This document shows positions 20,250 through 25,575 of a stretch of 25,575 bases of DNA, one piece after another. The position numbers and the translations under genes are program-made. Position 1 is the stretch's first letter. Each line of letters begins with the position of its first letter. Source of the DNA: Trachelipus rathkii (lineage: Eukaryota; Arthropoda; Malacostraca; Isopoda; Trachelipodidae); contig JABUQX010053389.1 in assembly GCA_015478945.1 (NCBI GenBank), forward strand, positions 5,001 through 30,575. The letters are read 5' to 3'. The notes beneath the pieces were generated by a model. The model was not told where the DNA came from. It did not search any database and saw only the letters and a list, made by a program, of their open reading frames with translations.

Positions 20250-20915
20250 ACCGTAGCTCCGCCCACTTTTTGACCTTTTTTTGACCGCGACCTTTTTTGA
20301 CCTTGACCTTTTTGGGCAACCTGAATTTTTTGAGCCCAAATTTTTTTTTGGCCTTGACCTTTTTGGGCAACCCAAATTTTTTGAGAACCCAAATTTTTTG
20401 AGAACCCAAATTTTTTTGAGAACCCTAATTTTTGCAACCCTTCGAAGAAGGGTTGCGCCAAACGGTTGCGTAGCAACCGTTGTACGTGTCCCACCCTAAT
20501 TTTTTGAGAACCTCCTTAATTTTTTGAGACCCTATTTTGAGATTAACCCAAATTCATTTGAGAACCAACCGCGTTTTGATCGTTCCAATGGGTCAATTTT
20601 GACCACCGATCTTTTTTGAACCTAATTTTTTGAGAAGAACCCTAATTTTTGAGAACCCTAAATTTTTTTTTTGAGAAACCCTAATTTGAGACCTCTATTT
20701 TTTGAAGAACCCTATATTTTTGAGGGAACCCAAATTTTTTTGAGCACAAACCTTTGATCATTCCATGGGTCATATTTTTGACCCACCGAGCATTTTTGAG
20801 AACCCTAATTTTTTGAGAACCCTAATTTTTGAGAACCCTATTTTTTGAGAACCCTATTTTTTGAAACCCTAATTTTTTGAGAGAACCCTAAATTTTTTGA
20901 GAACCATATTTTTAA
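20250..20915. repeat. TTTTTTGAGAACCC tandem array
   Basis: Units of about 14-18 bp reading T(5-9)GAGAACCC followed by TAA or AAA are repeated across about 650 bp. The first part uses TTTTTGACC and GGGCAACCC variants. A longer period is also present: TTTTGATCGTTCCAATGGGT at about 20,573 and TTTGATCATTCCATGGGTCA at about 20,751 share a 30-40-bp segment about 177 bp apart. A spacer at 20,433-20,490 holds two hairpins: AACCCTTC with GAAGGGTT, and CGGTTGC with GCAACCG. CCCTAA occurs nine times. Open frames on both strands read through as repetitive Lys/Gln/Phe peptides and are not called as genes. Confidence 0.85.
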
Positions 20916-20919
20916 TCCA

Positions 20920-21535
20920 CCGCACACACACAACCCTCACTAATTGTTCAACCAGTTTAATCCTATTTACACACACAGAGATTGTACTACTACCACAGAT
21001 TTACTTGCAAACTCAAATGACAGTATTTACTTACACTCACACTCAGATTTTACTTACAAACACACACGATTTACTTACTCATCTACAGATTGTGATCACC
21101 TACTACACCACCTACACACACACGACACACACACACGCTAGATACTTACACTATGACACTTATACAACACTATGTCACTTAATACACACTTTCACTATGA
21201 CACTTAGTACTACACATTTTCCCATAGAAACTTACATTTACCCATAGACCTTTACATTTACCCATAGACACTTACAATATGACACTTTATACACACAATG
21301 TAACTTATAAACACACCCTCTTATGACACTAATAGCAGGGTGCACTACAACAACATTTCCACATCTCTACCACTCAGATATAAGACACTTCATTTGCCCC
21401 ATAGACACTTACTACTCACCTAGACCTTGTACTACACACACAACAACAACACGAAGTGCACACAAACTCTCACTTCACACACTCACACACATATCACTCA
21501 AAACTATGAAACTATACGCCCTTAACATACAACTT
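20920..21535. repeat. A+C-rich tandem array, CACTATGACACTTA-like units (first block)
   Basis: Degenerate units of roughly 15-18 bp such as ACACTATGACACTTA, CACTATGTCACTTAATACAC and CCCATAGACACTTACATTT recur throughout, with CA-dinucleotide stretches. Open frames here are Thr/His-rich artefacts of ACA and CAC codons. Confidence 0.75.
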
Positions 21536-21690
21536 TGATGACACCTATCTTGATGTTCATCTTTGATAGCTCAACTTTGATGATGCATCGTTTGAAGGTT
21601 TTCAAGCATTAAATGCATATTCAAATCTTGATGACGTCATCTTTGTCGTTTCATCTTTGATGCTCAGATTTATTGAGGGTTCAGTAAATT
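21536..21690. repeat. TTTGATG-type tandem array (first block)
   Basis: Units of about 14-17 bp built on CTTTGATGxxTCATC or CTTTGATxGCTCAA recur: ATCTTTGATAGCTCAA, ACTTTGATGATGCATC, TCTTTGTCGTTTCATC, ATCTTTGATGCTCA. The middle part is diverged. The same family recurs at 22,560-22,690. Confidence 0.7.
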
Positions 21691-21771
21691 TTGATGATTC
21701 AGGTACATTTGTGGTTCCCATCACCGTAAGGGTGGTCTAGGAGTGTTCTATTAGTGTTCTCGATAACTGAT

Positions 21772-21905
21772 GAGTATTAGATGAGTGCAGGTGAGTGCCA
21801 TAGTGAGTGCCAATGAGTGCCCAATGAGTGCTAAGTGAGTGCAATGAGTGCCAGTGAGTGCCACGTGAGTGCCAAGTGATGCCACATAGTGCCAACTAGT
21901 GCCAC
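21772..21905. repeat. GTGAGTGCCA tandem array
   Basis: A 9-11-bp unit, GTGAGTGCCA with variants ATGAGTGCCA and TAGTGCCAC, is repeated more than ten times. It has a fixed strand orientation and small spacing changes. No coding potential is evident. Confidence 0.85.
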
Positions 21906-22054
21906 TTTTTAAAAGCCTTTTCTAGCCTCCCCTGAAGCCCCAAATAGCCCCAAGCTAAATGGGTGTTCTACCCTAGTTATAAGTATGAGAATTCGATTGG
22001 TGTATATTACAAAGTTGCCTATGGAAATCTTCCTACTATGAGTTAGTCTTTTTC

Positions 22055-22560
22055 TAACACATATACACACTATGTCACTTTATAACACACTTATGTCACC
22101 ATTATACACCATAGCAACTATGAACTTCATACCACACATACACTATGTCACTTATTAAACACACTATGGTCACTTAATATACACACATACACTAGACAAC
22201 TTATACACAAAAGTTTACAGCATGACAGCAGACGGCATATGGAACAGGAACAGTCCGATGTTACGTATAAATCAGCCACGATGGTCTATATTGTGTTTTT
22301 TCTTTTCTATATCGATTGTATATTTTGTTTTAACTAGTACTTACCGATCTACTTTCCATAGGACATATTACTTAACCTCACTCAGTAGAACACTTCACTC
22401 ACCATAGACGAACTTTTTCGACACTTACATACATACACACTTGACACTTAATAAGCACTTTACTCACTAGCATAGACACTACAAACTAAGCCCATAGTTA
22501 CACTTACACTGATCGACAACACCACACACCACACACATATACACTCACACCCACACACAT
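22055..22560. repeat. A+C-rich tandem array (second block) with an interrupting non-repetitive island
   Basis: Units such as CACTATGTCACTTTATAACA and ACACTATGGTCACTTA return at 22,060-22,210 and 22,380-22,560. Between them, 22,215-22,375 has ordinary composition and contains no unit. The block is followed directly by a second TTTGATG-type array, repeating the order seen at 20,920-21,690. Confidence 0.7.
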
Positions 22561-22690
22561 TGATGCCCGAACTTTGATGCCTCAACTTTGAATGCTCAGC
22601 ATTGATGCCTCATCATTGATGCCTCAACTTTGTTTGTCTCAGCTTTGAGTTCATCTTATGATGACTCATCTTTTGTCTACCTATAGATCA
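22560..22690. repeat. TTTGATG-type tandem array (second block)
   Basis: Units TTTGATGCCTCAAC, TTGAATGCTCAGCA, TTGATGCCTCATCA, TTGATGCCTCAACT and TTGTTTGTCTCAGC follow each other at about 14-16-bp spacing. These are clearly related to the block at 21,536-21,690. Confidence 0.8.
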
Positions 22691-22727
22691 TAAGCTGAAC
22701 ACCAGGACGCAGCATGATCCCTCCGCG

Positions 22728-22856
22728 TGTAGGCCCCCCGACCCCGCACCCGCAGGTGCGTCCCGCCGCGTCCCCGCCCGCCGCGTGCGCCCGCAGGCGC
22801 AATATTTCCGCGTACCGCCGCCGCGTGCGCCCCGCAGGCGCAATAATACCCGCGCG
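22728..22856. repeat. GC-rich ~40-bp hairpin tandem repeat
   Basis: Three hairpins with the same loop region are spaced 40-41 bp apart. The first, CGCACC-CGCA-GGTGCG, is at 22,745-22,760. The second, TGCGCC-CGCA-GGCGCA, is at 22,786-22,801. The third, TGCGCC-CCGCA-GGCGCA, is at 22,826-22,842. CCGCCGCGTGCG precedes the last two. The stem differs between copies by paired changes, so base pairing is kept. The block is a sharp GC-rich island in AT-rich DNA. Confidence 0.8.
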
Positions 22857-22861
22857 AATTA

Positions 22862-23605
22862 GCTGATTTACTGTTTTAACTTATATATTTATTAACATTA
22901 TTTATTTCTTTTATATTTTTACTTAACACTTTTTAATTTATATTTTTAAATTGTATTATAGAAGAAAAAAGCCAGAGTGGCTGATATTATTAATGCATTT
23001 TATTTTACTACAATTGTACGAAATTTTATTAAAAACATAATACTTTACATACCTTAAAGCAGTAAATCAATAAGAGGTGTTACATAGCAACAAAGGGGGT
23101 TAGTATGCTTTTTGTTTTACTGCTGTTACTGCTTTAACTCATATGGTTTTTACTGCTTTAACTGCTTTAACTCATATGTTTTTACTGTTTTAACTCAATA
23201 TATTTATTAACATTACATACCTTAAAGCAGTATCAGTAAATCAAATAGAGGTGTTTTTCACATAGCAACAGGGGATTAGTATGCTTTGTTTTTACTGCTT
23301 TTACTGGCTTTAACGTCAATATGTTTTTACTGCTTTTAAACTCGTATATTTATTAACATTGACATACCTTAAGCAGTAAATCAGTAAATCCCAACCTACC
23401 CTCCTCATAGCAATCAAGGGGATTATGTATGCTTTTGTTTTACTGCTTTTTTACTGCTTTAAACTCATATGTTTTACTGCTTTACTGCTTTAAACTCATA
23501 TGTTTTACACTGCTTTAACTCATATGTTTTACTGTTTTAAATCACATGTTGTTTAAACTCATATGTTTTACTGCTTTAAAGACTCGTATATTTATTAACA
23601 TTATG
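22862..23605. repeat. Complex satellite built on TTAAAGCAGTAA and its inverse
   Basis: Three successive units start with CATACCTTAAAGCAGTAAAT at about 23,045, 23,215 and 23,361. Each continues with a conserved CATAGCAACAAGGGG and AGTATGCTT core, then runs of the opposite-strand motif TTTACTGCTTTAACTCATAT, and ends with TATATTTATTAACATT. The third is expanded by extra ACTGCTTTAAACTCATATGTT copies, so unit length varies from about 145 to 240 bp. A partial unit precedes them at 22,862-22,905. TTAAAGCAGTAA at the start and TTACTGCTTTAA later are inverse complements, so each unit can fold. Confidence 0.82.
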
Positions 23606-23715
23606 TTCTTTTTTTTTATTTTGTTTTAATACTTTTTATTTATATTTTATTTTTTATTTTTATTATTTTTTATTTTTTTTTTTTTTTTTTTTTTTTTTAT
23701 TTTTATTATTATACT
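23606..23715. repeat. Poly(T)-rich tract
   Basis: T-rich sequence with an uninterrupted 26-base T run at 23,673-23,698. Repeated TTTTTATTTT words surround it. Confidence 0.9.
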
Positions 23716-23765
23716 TAGTGTTGTTTGCTTCATGCTCATTTTTGTTATTATCATTTAACACAAGA

Positions 23766-23847
23766 CACACACACACACACACACACACACAACACACACA
23801 CCACCACTCACACACACACACACACGCAACTACACACACACACACTT
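23766..23847. repeat. (CA)n microsatellite
   Basis: CACACACA runs with small interruptions (ACAACAC, CCACCACTC, CGCAACTA). Cys/Val-rich and Thr/His-rich open frames over it are artefacts. Confidence 0.93.
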
Positions 23848-24496
23848 ACACTCGTCCATAAGAACCCATCCTGCTTTAAACATATCACAATAAGTTCTTT
23901 TTGTAATGAACCTAACGCAATAATTTATTAAAACATTTTATGTTTAATTAAATACGTACATTTATATTACTGCATATCAAATATACTAAATTTATTTCAA
24001 GTTTCTTAAAACTTCTATAAAAATCAATCAATTATCTTTGAACAAAAATTTATTATTAACTGTTAATACTTTTTGTTTATAAATTTTATAACTATCAAGT
24101 TTTTTAAAATAATTTTTACTAAAATTTTATGAAATTTTAGTAAACATATATTTTACGTACCTTAAAGCAATAAATCAGTAAATCAGTAAGGCCAGCCCCT
24201 AGCAAACCTCTACACCAAGCTATGCCACGTTTTGTTCTATTGACTTACTGCTTTAATCATCTTTAGCCCATGTAATAATTCTTCTCTGCTAACATAACAT
24301 GTATTTTATTAAAATCATTCTAAGCTTTTATTTAAAAATAACAATTATTCACTTACATTTATATTATTCGCTCGATGTTAACTAAAATATTTCAAAGTTT
24401 TTAGAATTTCGGATTTCTTATTATTATTAATTATTTATCTATGTTATGAAAAAGAAATACTGAGAAACACAACAACTCGCACTCCTTAAAGATACG
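23848..24496. other. AT-rich DNA with a partial satellite copy
   Basis: AT-rich sequence without a recognisable gene. A diverged partial copy of the neighbouring satellite lies at about 24,158-24,262: TACCTTAAAGCAATAAATCA at the start and ATTGACTTACTGCTTTAA near the end, with an altered core. Confidence 0.55.
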
Positions 24497-24733
24497 AAAC
24501 TGACCTCTCTCTGTAAATGTGGTTGAAATAAACTTTGGCCTAAAGTTAGGATAATCCTTTTTGTAAGCCTAATTCCAGGTCAAATGCCTACATTCCCGGT
24601 CAATATATTTCAAACTGACCATTTTCTGTAAAATGTGGTGCAATAACTACGTTTTTAGGCCTACTTAGCCTAAAATTTAGGATAACCTTTTTGTATCCAA
24701 GGCTGATTTAGGCCTAAAATACCAGGTCAAAAG
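24497..24733. repeat. 115-bp tandem repeat, two copies plus a fragment
   Basis: AAACTGACC...CTGTAAA(A)TGTGGTxxAATAA...TTTAGGATAA(T)CCTTTTTGTA...CAGGTCAAA is read twice, starting at 24,497 and 24,612. A fragment, ATATATTTCCAAACTGAAAA, follows at about 24,781. The second copy contains the palindrome TTTAGGCCTAAA at 24,707-24,718. No open frame is conserved between copies, so this is a noncoding duplication. Confidence 0.8.
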
Positions 24734-24739
24734 GTAATT

Positions 24740-25460
24740 CCATATAGACAAGAATCATTGTTTGTTATTATTTATAAAAAATATATTTCCAAACTGAAAA
24801 CATGCTGGCTCGGTAAGATCCTTTAAGCAGGCTAAGAAGGAAATTTTTCCTTACTTGTGATTGGACGGAGTAATCCTTATCTCTATATGACCTCGTTGGC
24901 ATAGCGTGGTGTAGAGGGATGGTCCGAGAATTAATTTTATCTGTGTCTTTTTTTGGTTTTAAGGTATGTATGTGTGTGTGTTTTGTTGTTTTTTTTTGTG
25001 GTGCCCTATTTTTTTTCTTGGGTCTGTTGGAAGTTCTCTGGGTGGGGTAAGTGAGCCTGGGTGTTGATGTGGCTTTGAGAAGTGTGGGAGGGACTTTGGG
25101 GTTGGTTGTTCTGTTAAACTGTATTTGAGCAGTGTGTGTTTATAAAAAATTATCTTTTAGACCGCAAACTCAATTTTAAAATATCATAGGTCATTTTAAA
25201 GGGTGTGGCTGTATGAGAGGGTGTTTGGGTGTGGTTTGTTGGTGGTACGGTGCACAAGTATCTGATTTGTATTTAAAAAGTGGTTTTATTTTTACTAGTT
25301 GTATTGTAGTATTCATATTTAATAATAGATACTACATTGAGGAAATAATTATTAATTTCACTTCACTAGATAGATTATAATTATGGTATTGGTGTGTTTT
25401 GTTTGGGTTGTTTCTACGTTATGATTTTTAGTGGGTAGTTTTTTTGAGTGTAGTAGTGAG
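24740..25460. other. G+T-rich right flank without a recognised gene
   Basis: From about 24,940 the sequence again becomes G+T-rich with short TGTGTGTG and GTTTGG stretches, similar to 18.6-20.0 kb. It is interrupted by AT-rich segments at 25,140-25,200 and 25,260-25,380. No gene is recognised. Confidence 0.5.
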
Positions 25461-25575
25461 TTGGATTGGTCATCACGTGAAAGCACAAACGCAAAGACGT
25501 TTGGCTGCCAGGGCAAAAGCGCGAAATACCCGGTGCGGAATACAGCCGCAACTGCCCGCCGTGCGTAATATTACT
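25461..25575. other. GC-richer right edge with nested inverted repeats
   Basis: GGGCA at 25,511-25,515 and TGCCC at 25,553-25,557 flank an inner pair, TGCGG at 25,534-25,538 and CCGCA at 25,546-25,550 (loop AATACAG). The window ends in GTAATATTACT. The composition differs from the G+T-rich DNA to its left, suggesting that another element begins here and continues outside the window. Confidence 0.45.

Noticed and set aside
20198..20499. Opposite-strand open frames over the GAGAACCC array with repeated KGQGQK and FGQP peptides
   Set aside because: The peptide repeats come directly from the DNA repeat; both strands are open, and there is no start or splice support.
20250..20915. True telomere
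   Set aside because: CCCTAA words are separated by T(n)GAGAA and never form a tandem hexamer run.
20250..23605. CRISPR array
   Set aside because: The repeats are head-to-tail without unique spacers of constant length, there are no cas genes, and the context is eukaryotic.
23663..23931. Cys/Val-rich and Thr/His-rich open frames over the CA repeat
   Set aside because: These are translations of a dinucleotide microsatellite.
24890..24930. tRNA-derived SINE head (TGGCATAGCGTGG resembles an A box)
   Set aside because: The B-box-like GGTCCGAGAAT lies far too close and matches poorly, and no cloverleaf can be drawn.

Overview
The window looks like nuclear DNA from a eukaryote, most likely an invertebrate animal. 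It is AT-rich and very poor in coding sequence. It holds one convincing spliced exon, one decayed hAT transposon, and many microsatellites, satellites and palindromic elements. No bacterial operons, rRNA or tRNA genes, or CRISPR arrays are visible. I cannot name the species. Many repeat copies differ by small insertions, deletions and homopolymer lengths, which could be true decay or residual long-read error.

Layout. From 1 to about 5,040 there is no recognisable gene; most of it carries far more G than C on the + strand. A degenerate (GA)n array fills 5,041-6,378, and there the skew flips to C-rich sequence that runs to about 8.9 kb. An AT-rich stretch with (AAT)n follows. A minus-strand hAT transposase relic occupies about 9.9-11.2 kb, with a hAT-type terminus near 9.72 kb. 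A minus-strand exon at 13,096-13,222 encodes the motif IV to motif V part of a DNA-ligase-IV-like adenylation domain, with good splice sites. This is the best evidence of a host gene.

From 13.6 to 17.3 kb, extremely AT-rich DNA is studded with GC-rich palindromic islands. These include two related foldback elements (about 540 and 330 bp) whose ends read TTTAGGGGGC, and four smaller hairpin islands between them. From 17.4 to 18.5 kb nothing is recognised apart from short inverted repeats. A 25-base G run opens a G+T-rich block that ends near 20.0 kb.

From 20.25 kb to about 24.7 kb the window is a mosaic of unrelated tandem arrays. In order these are: a TTTTTTGAGAACCC array; A+C-rich CACTATGACACTTA-like arrays followed by TTTGATG-type arrays (this pair occurs twice); a GTGAGTGCCA array; a GC-rich hairpin repeat of about 40 bp; a complex satellite built on TTAAAGCAGTAA and its inverse; poly(T) and (CA)n; and a 115-bp tandem repeat. 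The last 0.6 kb is G+T-rich, ending in a short hairpin-forming, GC-richer segment.

There is no set of genes acting together here. The most novel-looking material is the cluster of GC-rich palindromic islands and the ~40-bp hairpin repeat, which shows a compensatory stem change.
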